Part shown: one piece after another, positions 17,168 to 26,054 of the stretch
How the letters are laid out: each line of letters opens with the position of its first letter
Numbering within the stretch: the stretch's first letter is position 1
DNA from: Gulosibacter chungangensis
GTDB taxonomy: Bacteria; Actinomycetota; Actinomycetes; Actinomycetales; Microbacteriaceae
Direction: 5' to 3'
NCBI RefSeq assembly: GCF_008831155.1
Contig: NZ_WBKB01000010.1
Span: 61,536 to 125,535 of the forward strand
Length of the DNA: 64,000 nt
Notes under the pieces: model-generated
Databases searched by the model: none
What the model saw: the letters and a program-made list of their open reading frames with translations, nothing else
What the model was told of the DNA's origin: nothing
Made by a program: the position numbers and the translations under genes

Positions 17168-19222
17168 CTAGGCAGCGACTACTGCAGCCGCCGCCGAGTC
17201 CCGCTTTCGCGCGAACTGCTTGAGGAGCAGTACTGCGATCGCGGCGACGACCATGCCCGCGACGAGCGCAATCAGGAAGCCCCAGATCGGGTCGATCGCG
17301 AAGAACACGAAGATACCGCCGTGCGGGGCGCGCAGCGTGGTGCCGAACGCCATCGACAGCCCACCGGCAACAGCACCGCCGAGCATCATCGAGGGAATCA
17401 CGCGGAACGGGTCGGCAGCGGCGAAGGGAATCGCACCTTCCGAAATGAAGGCGGCTCCGAGCAGCCATGCGGCCTGACCGTTCTTGCGCTCTTCCTGGGT
17501 GAACATCTTCGGGCGCACCGCGGAGGCCAGCGCGAGGGCGAGCGGCGGAACCATCCCCGCAACCATCACCGCGCTCATGACCATCATCGCCGCATCCGTC
17601 CCGACCGACAGGCCAGCGGTCGCGAACAGGTAAGCAGCCTTATTCACTGGACCACCGAGGTCGAAGCACATCATCAGCCCGAGAATCACGCCAAGCAGGA
17701 TGCTCGACCCGCCGCTGAGCCCGTTCAGCCAGTTGGTGAGGCCCTCCATCAGCAGCGCCAGCGGTCGCCCAAGCAGCAGATACATGAGCAGCGCCGTGAC
17801 CGCGGTGGTCAGCAGCGGAATGATCACCACCGGCATGAGCCCAGCGAGCCAACGCGGGGTCTTCCAGCTGGCGATCCACATGGCGACGACGCCCGCGAAT
17901 AGACCGGTGACAAGACCACCGATGAAGCCCGCGCCCACCGCAACCGCGATCGCGCCGCCGACAAAGCCGGGCGCGATGCCGGGTCGACCCGCGAGCGCGT
18001 AGGCGATATACGCCGAAAGTGCTGGCACGAGGAAACCGAGCGCGACGCCACCGACCGAGGCGAAGATTGCGGCGAGGTAGACGATGAACCCGCCCTCGGG
18101 CAGATTCGTGAGCGAGTTATTGGTGAGGATATCGCCGGCAACATTCGTGATCTCGTACCCACCGAGGAGGAACGCCAGCGCGATCATCAGACCGCCCGCG
18201 GCGACGAACGGGATCATGTATGAGACACCAGTCATCAGCGCCTGCTGGATGCGCTTGCCCCAGCCGACCTGTCCCTCATCGCGAGCCGATTGCTCACCTC
18301 CGGCGCTCCCTTTAATACGGTGCCCGTTCGGTGAGTTGAGTGCCGCGAGCGCATCGTCGATGAGCGCATCCGCCTGTGAGACCGCGCGCTTCACCGGCAC
18401 CTCGACACCGGGCTTGCCAACGAGTCGTTCCTTGCCACGAATGTCGATATCGGCCGCAATGATCACCGCATCCGCGTCTTTCACATCGGCCTCGGCCAGC
18501 GGTTCATAGCCCGCGGAGCCCTGCGGTTCGACGAGGAGTTCCACATCATCCCGCTTCTCCGCGGCCTGCACGAGCCCGTCGGCAGCCATGAAGGTGTGCG
18601 CGATGCCGGTTGGGCAGGCGGTAAAGGCGACGATGCGCACTTTCTTTTTGGCTGCATCTGCGCCGTCGGTACCTGCATCGGCAGCGGCACTCGCAGCGGC
18701 CGCGCCAGCACCAGCACCAGCACCAGCACCAGCACCAGCCTTCGAGTCCCGCGCGGCTTCATTCGCCGACACGACGCCCTCGACGATCCCCACGACATCT
18801 TCCGGGGTCGCGGCTTCGCGCAGCGAGTTGAGGAATTCCTCGCGCATAAGGCTGCCCGCGAGCCGCGACAGAATCTGCAGGTGCTCGTCATTGCCACCTT
18901 CGGGGGCGGCGATCATGAAGATCAAATCGGCAGGCCCGTCCGGCGCTCCGAAATCGACCGGCTCCGGCAGGCGCGCGAAGCCGAGCGTCGCGGCAGTGAC
19001 CGCGGCCGAGCGGCAGTGCGGAATGGCGATGCGGTTCCCCATCCCGGTGACGCCCTGTTCCTCGCGGGCCCAGGCATCGCGCGCGAGCCCCTCAGCATCA
19101 GCGCGGCCAGCTTCGGCAACGCGCCCGGCGAGGGCGGTGATGACCTCGCGCTTCGATGCGCCGAGATCAGTGTCGAGGACGACGAGTTCCGAGGTAATGA
19201 GGGCTGGTTGTTGGTCCGACAT
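17168..19222 (-). CDS. fruA: PTS fructose transporter subunit IIABC
   Basis: A 684-residue fusion of all three fructose-specific PTS domains. IIA (about 1-150) has the phosphorylated His in NRIAIPHCRSAAV. A linker follows with about six Ala-Gly pairs, coded by a CAGCAC-type simple repeat (18708-18738). IIB (about 190-290) has the phosphocysteine in VAFTACPTGIAHTFMAADGL. IIC (about 330-665) is the multi-span membrane channel, including FDLGGPVNKAAY. It takes up fructose as fructose-1-phosphate, the substrate of FruK just upstream. ATG 19222 has AAAGGA upstream. Order fruR-fruK-fruA with 53 bp before fruA makes an operon. Confidence 0.95.
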   Translation of the reverse strand: MSDQQPALITSELVVLDTDLGASKREVITALAGRVAEAGRADAEGLARDAWAREEQGVTGMGNRIAIPHCRSAAVTAATLGFARLPEPVDFGAPDGPADLIFMIAAPEGGNDEHLQILSRLAGSLMREEFLNSLREAATPEDVVGIVEGVVSANEAARDSKAGAGAGAGAGAGAAAASAAADAGTDGADAAKKKVRIVAFTACPTGIAHTFMAADGLVQAAEKRDDVELLVEPQGSAGYEPLAEADVKDADAVIIAADIDIRGKERLVGKPGVEVPVKRAVSQADALIDDALAALNSPNGHRIKGSAGGEQSARDEGQVGWGKRIQQALMTGVSYMIPFVAAGGLMIALAFLLGGYEITNVAGDILTNNSLTNLPEGGFIVYLAAIFASVGGVALGFLVPALSAYIAYALAGRPGIAPGFVGGAIAVAVGAGFIGGLVTGLFAGVVAMWIASWKTPRWLAGLMPVVIIPLLTTAVTALLMYLLLGRPLALLMEGLTNWLNGLSGGSSILLGVILGLMMCFDLGGPVNKAAYLFATAGLSVGTDAAMMVMSAVMVAGMVPPLALALASAVRPKMFTQEERKNGQAAWLLGAAFISEGAIPFAAADPFRVIPSMMLGGAVAGGLSMAFGTTLRAPHGGIFVFFAIDPIWGFLIALVAGMVVAAIAVLLLKQFARKRDSAAAAVVAA

Positions 19223-19275
19223 TAGGTGTCCTTTCGCGGGCGTCGGGTACAGCGGGGTCTAGGTGCAGCGGGGGT

Positions 19276-20265
19276 CTAGGCGATGCACGATCGGAGCGAT
19301 CGCACTTGCGTGTGTTCGAGGTCGAATTGATCGGGGCTTGGCACGCCGGTACCCGGCAGGGATGCGGCGGCCGAGCCGGATGCGACGGCCAGACGAAGTC
19401 GATCGGCGGGTGACTTATCGGCGAGTACCCCGAGGAGGTAGCCTGCGAGGCTCGAGTCTCCGGCTCCGACCGTGCTGCGCGGGGTAATCGGCGGCGGGCT
19501 CGCGACCCAGGCTTGGTCGTCGGTATAGAGGAGTGCGCCCGCGGCGCCGAGCGTCACGAGTACCGCGCCACATCCCCGCCGGTGCAGACCCTTCGCGGCC
19601 GCGAGCACCGGTTCGAAATCACCCGCTTCGGCGGCAGCTTCGAGCTGTCGCCCGGTGCCGGTGGCGTTACCAGTGAGCATTGCGAGTTCCGCGCCATTGG
19701 GTTTGAGGAGGTCCGGCAGCACTTCCGCCTCGGCGAACGCACGAATGGGTTCGTCGGAGGTATCCACGGCCACGCGGACCCCGCGCAACCGCAGTCGGGC
19801 GGTCATCCGCAAATACCAGTCCGGCGCTACCCCGCGCGGGAGTGACCCGGCAAGCACGACCCAGCCGCGACGAGGACCGCTTGTGGCGACCTCGGTTCGG
19901 GCGGCAATGAGCTGCTCAAGTTCGCGCAGTTCTTCCGGTGAGAGTTCTGGCCCGGGCTCATTGAGTTTGGTGGTGGTGCCGTCGATTTCGGTGAGGGTGA
20001 GGTTCGTGCGTACTTCCGAAGACGGGGTGCGTGCCACGCGCATCCCTTCGGCTTCGATGGTGCGCACCAGCTTGCTACCTTCGGGGGCCGGCAGGATCAC
20101 GAGCGGGTCGACGCCAGCGCGCCGCAGCACCCGAGCGACATTCACGCCCTTGCCGCCCGCTGCATCCACCGGAGGCGAGAGGCGGTGCACCCCGCCTCGT
20201 TCAAGTGGTCGGTCGAGCATCACTGTGCGGTCGATGCTCGGGTTCGGTGTAACCGTGATGATCAT
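19276..20265 (-). CDS. fruK: 1-phosphofructokinase
   Basis: A 329-residue PfkB/ribokinase-family kinase that turns fructose-1-phosphate into fructose-1,6-bisphosphate. It opens with ITVTPNPSIDRTVML, followed by the first PfkB signature GGKGVNVARVLRRAG. The second signature appears as STVGAGDSSLAGYLLG, with the catalytic Asp and anion hole. Its ATG overlaps the fruR stop by 4 bp (20262-20265), so it is translationally coupled to the regulator. Context with the fructose IIABC gene settles it as FruK rather than tagatose or 6-phosphofructokinase. Confidence 0.94.
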   Translation of the reverse strand: MIITVTPNPSIDRTVMLDRPLERGGVHRLSPPVDAAGGKGVNVARVLRRAGVDPLVILPAPEGSKLVRTIEAEGMRVARTPSSEVRTNLTLTEIDGTTTKLNEPGPELSPEELRELEQLIAARTEVATSGPRRGWVVLAGSLPRGVAPDWYLRMTARLRLRGVRVAVDTSDEPIRAFAEAEVLPDLLKPNGAELAMLTGNATGTGRQLEAAAEAGDFEPVLAAAKGLHRRGCGAVLVTLGAAGALLYTDDQAWVASPPPITPRSTVGAGDSSLAGYLLGVLADKSPADRLRLAVASGSAAASLPGTGVPSPDQFDLEHTQVRSLRSCIA

Positions 20266-21039
20266 GTGAACAACACCTCCGTGCCCGCTTCGCGCAGCGC
20301 GCGAAGGAGCCGCTGATCGGGAGCGGCATCCGTCACGATGCCGTCCACTTCTTCAAGCCCCGCAAAGCGGTGGGTGAATTCGGCACCGAACTTGGTTTCG
20401 TCGACGAGGACATAGCGCTGTCTGGCGCTGGCAATGAACGCGCGCTTGATCGCCGCCTCGTCAGGTCCGGGCGTTGAAAAACCATGCCCGGTCGAGCATC
20501 CATTGGTGCCAAGAAACGCAACATCGACCCGAATCTGGTCGAGCTGCGAGGCGGCGTCAAAGGGAACCACCGACTGTGTGATCGCGCGGACGGGACCGCC
20601 GATCAGGTACACCGAAAGATCGGGCCGCTCCGAGAAGATCGACACCGCCGCGACCGAATTCGTGACAATGCTGAACTTTGCCGTCGCCGCCTTCTTCGCG
20701 AGCACTGCCGCGAGCGCCAGGGCCGTGGACCCAGCATCGATCAGCACCGCACCCCCGGCGGCAGGCAGTAGTTCGTAGGCCCGCTCGGCGATCGCAAGCT
20801 TTGCCTGCTCGTGCTGCTGGATGCGCTCCTCCAACTGGGTCTCGTAGGTACGCGGCCCCAGCGCGGTCACCGCTCCCCCGTGTACGCGCACGAGTTCGCC
20901 ATCCTGCTCGAGCGCGACTAGATCCCGCCGCACCGTCTCGTCGGCGACGTCAAGGGCACTCGCGAGCTTGGCCACGCGCACCCGACCAGTGCTCGTGAGT
21001 TCTTCGAGGATGTGGCGCCTTCTGGCTTCTGCACTCATC
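20262..21039 (-). CDS. fruR: DeoR family regulator of the fructose operon
   Basis: A DeoR-type repressor of about 258 residues. Residues 1-60 hold the helix-turn-helix (RRRHILEELTSTGRVRVAKL, then DVADETVRRDLVALEQDG). The C-terminal sugar-phosphate sensor domain has the family's GAVLIDAGSTALALAAVL phosphate-binding loop, then VVPFDAASQLDQIRVDVAFLGTNG. I chose ATG 21039 (MSAEARRRHIL) because AAGGAG lies 6 nt upstream and family members start there; longer in-frame starts to 21146 lack a ribosome site. It heads the fru operon and should respond to fructose-1-phosphate. The palindrome at 21079-21106, 40 bp upstream, is its likely operator. Confidence 0.9.
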
Positions 21040-21078
21040 CGGACTCCTTCGTCTCGCAATCCATTCTGCTGTGGCTTT

Positions 21079-21106
21079 TGTGGAATTACAAGCAATAATT
21101 CCCACA
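21079..21106. promoter_or_regulatory. Palindrome upstream of fruR, likely FruR operator
   Basis: TGTGGAATTA-N7-TAATTCCCACA: the arms match except for one extra C. It is 40 bp before the fruR start and about 96 bp before hpaH, which is divergent. The position fits autoregulation of the fru operon; an effect on hpaH is possible. Confidence 0.5.
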
Positions 21107-21201
21107 TTCTCACACAAATCCAACTTCCCCGGCGCGAGCTCTGCACTGACGGTCAATCTGCAACGGGAATCGCTGTACATCAGTGGACAATAATGGGAGT
21201 C

Positions 21202-21987
21202 ATGCTTGAACAACATGAGATCGACTCGATCGCTGCCGAACTGGCCGAAGCTGAGAAGACGCGCGAACTCATCCCGCGCATCACCGCTCGCTACCCGCAC
21301 GCCGAGATCGAAGACTCCTACGCGATTCAAGGCAAGTGGCGCGACCGCGAAATTGCCGCTGGCCGCCGCCTGGTCGGCCGGAAGATTGGCTTGACCTCAA
21401 AGGCGATGCAGCAGGCCACCGGCATCTCCGAGCCGGACTACGGCGTAATGTTCGACGACACCGTCTACGAGAACGGCTCGATCATCGAGCACGATAAGTT
21501 CTCGAACGTCCGCATCGAGGTAGAGCTCGCGTTCGTGCTCAAGGAGCCCCTCGAGGGCCCGAACTGCACACTCTTCGACGTGCTGCGCGCCACCGAATAC
21601 GTGACACCGGCACTGGAAATCCTCAACTCCCACATTGAGATGGAGGGTCGCACCATTGTCGACACCATCTCGGATAACGCAGCCTACGGCGGCATGGTTC
21701 TCGGCGGCATCCCGATGCGCCCCGATGAGATCGACCTGCGCTGGGTCTCGGCTCTGCTCTACAAGAACGAGACCATTGAAGAGTCGGGTGTTGCCGCGGC
21801 AGTGCTGAACCACCCCGGCACCGGTGTGGCCTGGCTCGCCAATAAATTCCACCACCACGGCTCGCGCCTGGAAGCGGGCGAAATCATCCTCGCCGGTTCC
21901 TTCACCCGCCCGATGTGGGTTGAGAAGGGCGACACTGTGCTGTGCGACTACGGAAAGATGGGAACCATTTCGTGCCGATTCGTCTAA
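21202..21987 (+). CDS. hpaH: 2-oxo-hept-4-ene-1,7-dioate hydratase
   Basis: A 261-residue hydratase of the MhpD/HpaH family that adds water to the dienoate formed by HpaG. The whole length follows E. coli HpaH: KIGLTSKAMQQATGISEPDY, then EVELAFVLKEPLEGPNCTLF, DTISDNAAYGGMVLGG and the end GKMGTISCRFV. Metal ligands are expected in VELAF and nearby acidic residues. ATG 21202 matches the N-terminus of the E. coli protein; ATG 21193, three codons earlier, is also possible and neither has a strong ribosome site. The stop overlaps the hpaI start, so the two are coupled. They lie 15 kb from the other hpa genes, divergent from the fructose operon. Confidence 0.93.
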   Translation: MLEQHEIDSIAAELAEAEKTRELIPRITARYPHAEIEDSYAIQGKWRDREIAAGRRLVGRKIGLTSKAMQQATGISEPDYGVMFDDTVYENGSIIEHDKFSNVRIEVELAFVLKEPLEGPNCTLFDVLRATEYVTPALEILNSHIEMEGRTIVDTISDNAAYGGMVLGGIPMRPDEIDLRWVSALLYKNETIEESGVAAAVLNHPGTGVAWLANKFHHHGSRLEAGEIILAGSFTRPMWVEKGDTVLCDYGKMGTISCRFV

Positions 21988-22796
21988 ACCTCCCCGACAC
22001 TTTCGCCCAGCGTCTCGCCGCCGCCGACCGCGGCCAGGTCGGCATGTGGCTGTGCACCGGGTCGACCGTCAACGCCGAAATTGGCGCTGGGTCAGGCCTG
22101 GATTGGCTCCTCATCGACGGCGAGCACGCACCGCTGTCACTGGAGTCGATCCAGCAGCAGCTACAGGTCATTGCCACCTACCCGATCACCCCGGTGGTGC
22201 GCGCGCCGTTCAATGACACGGTGACCATTAAGCAGTACCTCGATCTCGGCGTGCAGAACCTGCTCATCCCCATGGTGAATAACGCCGAGCAGGCCGAGGC
22301 TGCGGTTGCCGCGGCGCATTACCCGCCTCGCGGCGTTCGCGGTGTCGGTTCGGCGCTCGCGCGCGGTGCGCGCTGGAATCGCGTGGAGAACTACCTGACT
22401 GACGCCTCGAAGTATGTCTCCGTCACCGTGCAGATCGAGACCGCTGAGGCGGTTGAGAATGTTGCCGGGATCGCCGCGGTTGACGGTGTGGATGCGCTCT
22501 TCGTTGGCCCCTCCGACCTCGCCGCCTCGATGGGCCTGATTGGTCAGCAGGGTCACCCGGATGTGGTGGCCGGCGTGAAGCGCGCGCTCGAGGCGGGACG
22601 TGCGGTAGGGAAGCCGGTTGGCGTGAACGCCTTCGACCCGAAGCTTGCCTCGCAGTACCTCGACGAGGGGATTGACTTCATCCTCGTCGGCGCGGATGTG
22701 GCGATGCTCGCCCGCGGCTCCGAGGCCCTCGCGACGAAGTTCATCGAGGAGCGCACCGGCGCGGCAAGCGCGGGTCAGGAGCGCGCTAGCTACTAG
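21972..22796 (+). CDS. hpaI: 4-hydroxy-2-oxoheptane-1,7-dioate aldolase
   Basis: A class II (metal-dependent) aldolase of about 274 residues. It cleaves the last seven-carbon intermediate to pyruvate and succinic semialdehyde. Signatures are GSGLDWLLIDGEHAPLSLES, then YPPRGVRGVGSALARGARWN, the metal-binding QIETAEAVENV (Glu) and VDALFVGPSDLAASMG (Asp). I chose GTG 21972 because GGGAA lies 7 nt upstream and the protein then aligns with E. coli HpaI; it overlaps the hpaH stop by 16 bp. An in-frame ATG at 21942 would add ten unlikely residues. The gene is followed by two 64-bp palindromes that may end transcription. Confidence 0.93.
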   Translation: MPIRLNLPDTFAQRLAAADRGQVGMWLCTGSTVNAEIGAGSGLDWLLIDGEHAPLSLESIQQQLQVIATYPITPVVRAPFNDTVTIKQYLDLGVQNLLIPMVNNAEQAEAAVAAAHYPPRGVRGVGSALARGARWNRVENYLTDASKYVSVTVQIETAEAVENVAGIAAVDGVDALFVGPSDLAASMGLIGQQGHPDVVAGVKRALEAGRAVGKPVGVNAFDPKLASQYLDEGIDFILVGADVAMLARGSEALATKFIEERTGAASAGQERASY

Positions 22797-22818
22797 CTAC
22801 CCGCACGTATTCTGCCCG

Positions 22819-22882
22819 AATACCACCCGAAGTGCAGTTGACCATGCTCCTGATCGTGGTCAACTGCACTTCGGGTGGTATT
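22819..22882. repeat. 64-bp palindromic element, copy B1 (perfect 26-bp arms)
   Basis: Left arm 22819-22844 (starts AATACCACCCGAAGTG) is fully complementary to 22857-22882 with a 12-nt loop that keeps the CCTGA core. It lies between convergent hpaI and the flavodoxin gene and may act as a bidirectional transcription end, though no T-run follows. Confidence 0.9.
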
Positions 22883-22914
22883 TCGCGTTCGGGCCCCGTG
22901 ACCAGTGCGCACGA

Positions 22915-22978
22915 AATACCCCCGAAGGACGGTCGGCCACTTCACGCAGAGCGTGGCCGCTCGCCCTCCGGGGGTACT
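22915..22978. repeat. 64-bp palindromic element, divergent copy B2
   Basis: Same length and layout as copy B1, 32 bp after it, with altered ends (AATACCCCCGAAGG...CCGGGGGTACT) and about five mismatches between arms. The CCTGA centre is not kept (CGCAG). A diverged or decayed member of the family. Confidence 0.65.
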
Positions 22979-23023
22979 CGGAGAGGATGCATTACCGAAA
23001 CCGGCGCCGCTATGGGGTCCGCT

Positions 23024-23470
23024 CTACCCCACCGGCACTAAAGCATGTTGCTCGACCACCATTTCTGCCCAGCTCAGGCCAACTTCGGAGCAGTCGCTAC
23101 CGCCCGCTGCATCATGACGACCGTATTCCCCCACGCGCTCGGCACCGAGCTCGGCGAGCAGCGCATCAAGCACTTCACTGCCCTTGCTGTAGTCAGGGTA
23201 GGTACTGTCTCCCAAACCGAACATGGCGTAGCGCACCCCGGTGAGGTCCGGGCTCGAGTCACGAAGCGCATCCGCAAACTCGTCCACACCCTCCGGCAGC
23301 TCACCTTCGCCGTGCGTCGCGCACACGATCAGGTAGAGCGTGCCCGCCTCAAAGACATCCGCGTCGAGCTCGGTGAGGTCCTCAGCTTCGAGGCCATACT
23401 CATCGGCAATGTCACTGGCAACCATTTCCGAGTTGCCGCTTTCGGTTCCGTAGAAGATCCTCATCGTCAT
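23024..23470 (-). CDS. Flavodoxin / MioC-like FMN protein
   Basis: A 148-residue flavodoxin fold. The phosphate loop is YGTESGNSEMVASDIAD. The second FMN loop reads VCATHGEGELPEG and the third YAMFGLGDSTYPDYSKG, as in MioC and the FMN domain of sulfite reductase. It lacks the long-chain insertion, so it is a short-chain type. Such proteins carry single electrons to radical-SAM or diflavin enzymes; the partner is not evident. ATG 23470 has AAAGGAG 6 nt upstream. It is convergent with hpaI and lies downstream of the LysR gene on the same strand, 75 bp apart. Confidence 0.85.
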   Translation of the reverse strand: MTMRIFYGTESGNSEMVASDIADEYGLEAEDLTELDADVFEAGTLYLIVCATHGEGELPEGVDEFADALRDSSPDLTGVRYAMFGLGDSTYPDYSKGSEVLDALLAELGAERVGEYGRHDAAGGSDCSEVGLSWAEMVVEQHALVPVG

Positions 23471-23545
23471 CGTTGACTCCTTTTGGTCTTGGCAACGAGT
23501 GTAGACAAAAAGGCTATTGATGTACAGAGATTCCAGTGCAATTTT

Positions 23546-24487
23546 CTACACAGTGCCCATGAGCTCCTGGCTCGCTTCCTTCGCAACCTGAATCAGATCG
23601 GCGACCCGGGGTGGATGCGCTTCCGCACGGGATGCGGCGACGATCCCGAGCGGCTGCGGGGCCGGTTCAATGGGGATTTCCACGAGCGTTTTGCCCGACC
23701 AGGTCGAAGGCGAGAAGCGTCGATCCATGAGGATCGTCCATCCGATCCCCTCCCCGACGAGCGAGCGGCAAAGATCGTAATTCGCACTCGCATGCACGTG
23801 GGGTGGATGCACGCCAGCGTCGTTGAGGATATCGAGCGCATACTGCCGGCTTGGCGCAATGTCATTGAGCACGAAGGGCTCATTACCCAGCTCCTGCAGT
23901 TGAACACTCGCCCGGTTGGCAAAGCGATGACTTTCCGGAAGGAGCACGACCGGCAGCGAGCGCACCAACCGCACCCGCTCGAACTCCAGGGGGAAGTCGA
24001 GCTCATACACGATGGCGATGTCGAGGTCACCGCTTTTGAGTTGCTGCGCCAGCACATCCTGTTCGCCGACGATATAGCTAATTTCAGCTTCCGGGTGACG
24101 GGCCATGAAACGGCGAATGATTGGCGGCACAAAGGTGGGCGCGATCGTATGGAACGAGCCGATTCGCACCGGGGCGACGCGCCCCTCATCCCCGCGGGCC
24201 ACAAGTTCGAGTTCGTGAGCTCCAGCGAGCACTTCACGAGCCAGCGGAAGCAGCGACCTGCCGGTCGAGGTCAACGTGATGCCCTGCGAACGACGACGAA
24301 CCATCACCGGAACCCCGAGGGCGCGCTCCAAGGCAGTCACCGCATCCGACACCGCCGAGCCGGAAGAATGGATGCGCGCCGCGGCCCCGGTAATCGTGCT
24401 GTCTTCCGCCACCGCAACGAAGCACTCGAGCTGACGCAGCGTGATGTCGGGGCTCGGAATTGGCGGCAAATGGGGAAGGTCGGTCAT
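23546..24487 (-). CDS. LysR family transcriptional regulator
   Basis: A 313-residue LysR protein. The N-terminal winged helix-turn-helix reads ITLRQLECFVAVAEDSTITG, then AVSDAVTALERALGVPVMVR. The effector domain (about 95-295, two Rossmann-like lobes) begins VAPVRIGSFHTIAPTFVPPI. It lies downstream of, and on the same strand as, the MHS-type transporter at 24603, separated by a hairpin (24529-24567). LysR genes more often face their target; here no divergent partner exists, so the target is unclear. Candidates are the transporter or the CitE-like gene. Confidence 0.88.
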   Translation of the reverse strand: MTDLPHLPPIPSPDITLRQLECFVAVAEDSTITGAAARIHSSGSAVSDAVTALERALGVPVMVRRRSQGITLTSTGRSLLPLAREVLAGAHELELVARGDEGRVAPVRIGSFHTIAPTFVPPIIRRFMARHPEAEISYIVGEQDVLAQQLKSGDLDIAIVYELDFPLEFERVRLVRSLPVVLLPESHRFANRASVQLQELGNEPFVLNDIAPSRQYALDILNDAGVHPPHVHASANYDLCRSLVGEGIGWTILMDRRFSPSTWSGKTLVEIPIEPAPQPLGIVAASRAEAHPPRVADLIQVAKEASQELMGTV

Positions 24488-24528
24488 GCGGCCATCCTAG
24501 TTTGCGGACAGGCGCTGCCCGACGCGCA

Positions 24529-24567
24529 AGAGCGCGGCTGCAGCCGGGGATACTACAGCCGCGCTCT
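24529..24567. terminator. 12-bp hairpin after the MHS-type transporter gene
   Basis: AGAGCGCGGCTG (24529-24540) pairs perfectly with CAGCCGCGCTCT (24556-24567) across a 15-nt loop. It sits between the 3' end of the transporter (24603) and the start of the LysR gene. No T-run follows on the minus strand, so it may stabilise mRNA rather than end it. Confidence 0.55.
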
Positions 24568-24602
24568 GGCGGTGGATGCGATGAGTCGCTATTGCGATAC
24601 GG

Positions 24603-26054
24603 CTAACGCTCGGCGGGCACCCAGTTCGCGTCCGTCACGGTGTCACCAAGAGCTTCGTACTCTTCCTTGGTGGGGTCGCCCGGCTTCCAGGTGTCGAACT
24701 TGCCGCTCTCCTCGAAGGAGTGCGTCAGCGGGATGCCGGTGCGATCTTTGAGCAGTGCTGCGGCGATCAGCGAGATAACCGTCGCGATGAAGAGGTACGT
24801 CGAAATCGCGTAGACGTTGTTGAAGGTCTGCATCAGCCAGGTGGCAATGGTCGGCGCGAACGCGCCGCCGAGGATGGCGCCGAGGGCATAGCCGATCGAG
24901 ACACCCGAGAAGCGCACCGAAGCAGGGAAGGTCTCTACGTACCACACAGCGATGGGTCCGTAGGTCAGACCGAGCGGGATCGCGAAGATCACCAGGCCCA
25001 GGAAGAGCATCGCGGGCTCACCGGTGTTCGCCATCGCGAAGAGCACCCAGACGGTGATCATCTGCAGGCTGTAGCCGAGGAAGAAGCTCTTCTTACGGCC
25101 GATCTTGTCGGTGATGAAGCCCGAGATGAAGGTAAAGATGGCCCAGACTGCGGCGGCCGCGAGCACCGAGAGCATCACGAAGGTGACGTCCATCCCGAGG
25201 GTCTTGGTGGCGTAGTTCTGCATGTAGCCACCGGTGGTCATGTAGCCGGCAGCGTTGTTTCCGATAAACAGCGCCGCAAGCAGAATCACGCTGAGGCCGT
25301 GCTTGCGGAAGAGGGTTGCGATCGGTGCGGAAGCCTGCTGCTGACGCTCCTCGATCTCCTTGTAGACGGGCGATTCTTCCACGGCGTGACGCACGATGAA
25401 GCCGATCACGACGAGGATGATCGAGAAGAGGAACGGGATGCGCCAGCCCCAGACCGTGAAGTTGTCACCGGTCAGTGCGGTCACCGCAGCAATCATGCCC
25501 GAGGCCAGCAGCATCCCGAAGGGCACACCGAGCTGCGGAAACATGCCCATCCGGCCGCGGGTCTTCGTTGCCGAGTGTTCGGTCGCCATCAGCACGGCGC
25601 CGCCCCACTCACCACCGGCGGAGATGCCCTGCAGCACGCGCAGGAAGAGCAGCAGAACCGGGGCTGCGATGCCGAGCCCACCGAACCAGTCGCCCTCGGT
25701 GCCGCTGTAGGTCGGCAGCATGCCGATGAGGAAGGTGGCCGCGCCCATGAGCAGCAGCGTGATCACGAGCATCGGCTTGCGGCCAATCTTGTCACCGAAG
25801 TGACCGGCAAGGAACGCGCCGAGCGGTCGGAAGAGGAACGAGATACCCACAGTGAGGAACGAGAGGATTGTTGCGAATCCCTCATTGCCCTGGGTTGCAG
25901 GCTCAAAGAACAGTGGTGCAAGTACGAGACCAGCCATGGTCGCGTACACGAAGAAGTCGTACCACTCGACGGTGGTGCCGACAACGACTGCGCCGACGAT
26001 GCGGCGGCGTTCTGCCGCGACCCGGCGGTCTTCTGCTGTTGCAGTGTTCGTCAC
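24603..26054 (-). CDS. MFS transporter of the metabolite:H+ symporter (MHS) type
   Basis: A 483-residue 12-span permease with MHS features. The N-terminus reads RRIVGAVVVGTTVEWYDFFV, a loop 2-3 signature appears as LAGHFGDKIGRKPMLVI, and LLFLRVLQGISAGGEWGGAV lies in helix 4. A repeated loop motif GFITDKIGRKKSF is in the C-terminal half. MHS proteins take up organic acids, shikimate, proline/betaine or aromatic acids. GTG 26054 is the start: AAGGGAG lies 6 nt upstream. It is divergent from the CitE-like lyase at 26401, and the 346-bp gap holds a palindrome, so the pair may handle one organic acid. Confidence 0.88.
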   Translation of the reverse strand: MTNTATAEDRRVAAERRRIVGAVVVGTTVEWYDFFVYATMAGLVLAPLFFEPATQGNEGFATILSFLTVGISFLFRPLGAFLAGHFGDKIGRKPMLVITLLLMGAATFLIGMLPTYSGTEGDWFGGLGIAAPVLLLFLRVLQGISAGGEWGGAVLMATEHSATKTRGRMGMFPQLGVPFGMLLASGMIAAVTALTGDNFTVWGWRIPFLFSIILVVIGFIVRHAVEESPVYKEIEERQQQASAPIATLFRKHGLSVILLAALFIGNNAAGYMTTGGYMQNYATKTLGMDVTFVMLSVLAAAAVWAIFTFISGFITDKIGRKKSFFLGYSLQMITVWVLFAMANTGEPAMLFLGLVIFAIPLGLTYGPIAVWYVETFPASVRFSGVSIGYALGAILGGAFAPTIATWLMQTFNNVYAISTYLFIATVISLIAAALLKDRTGIPLTHSFEESGKFDTWKPGDPTKEEYEALGDTVTDANWVPAER

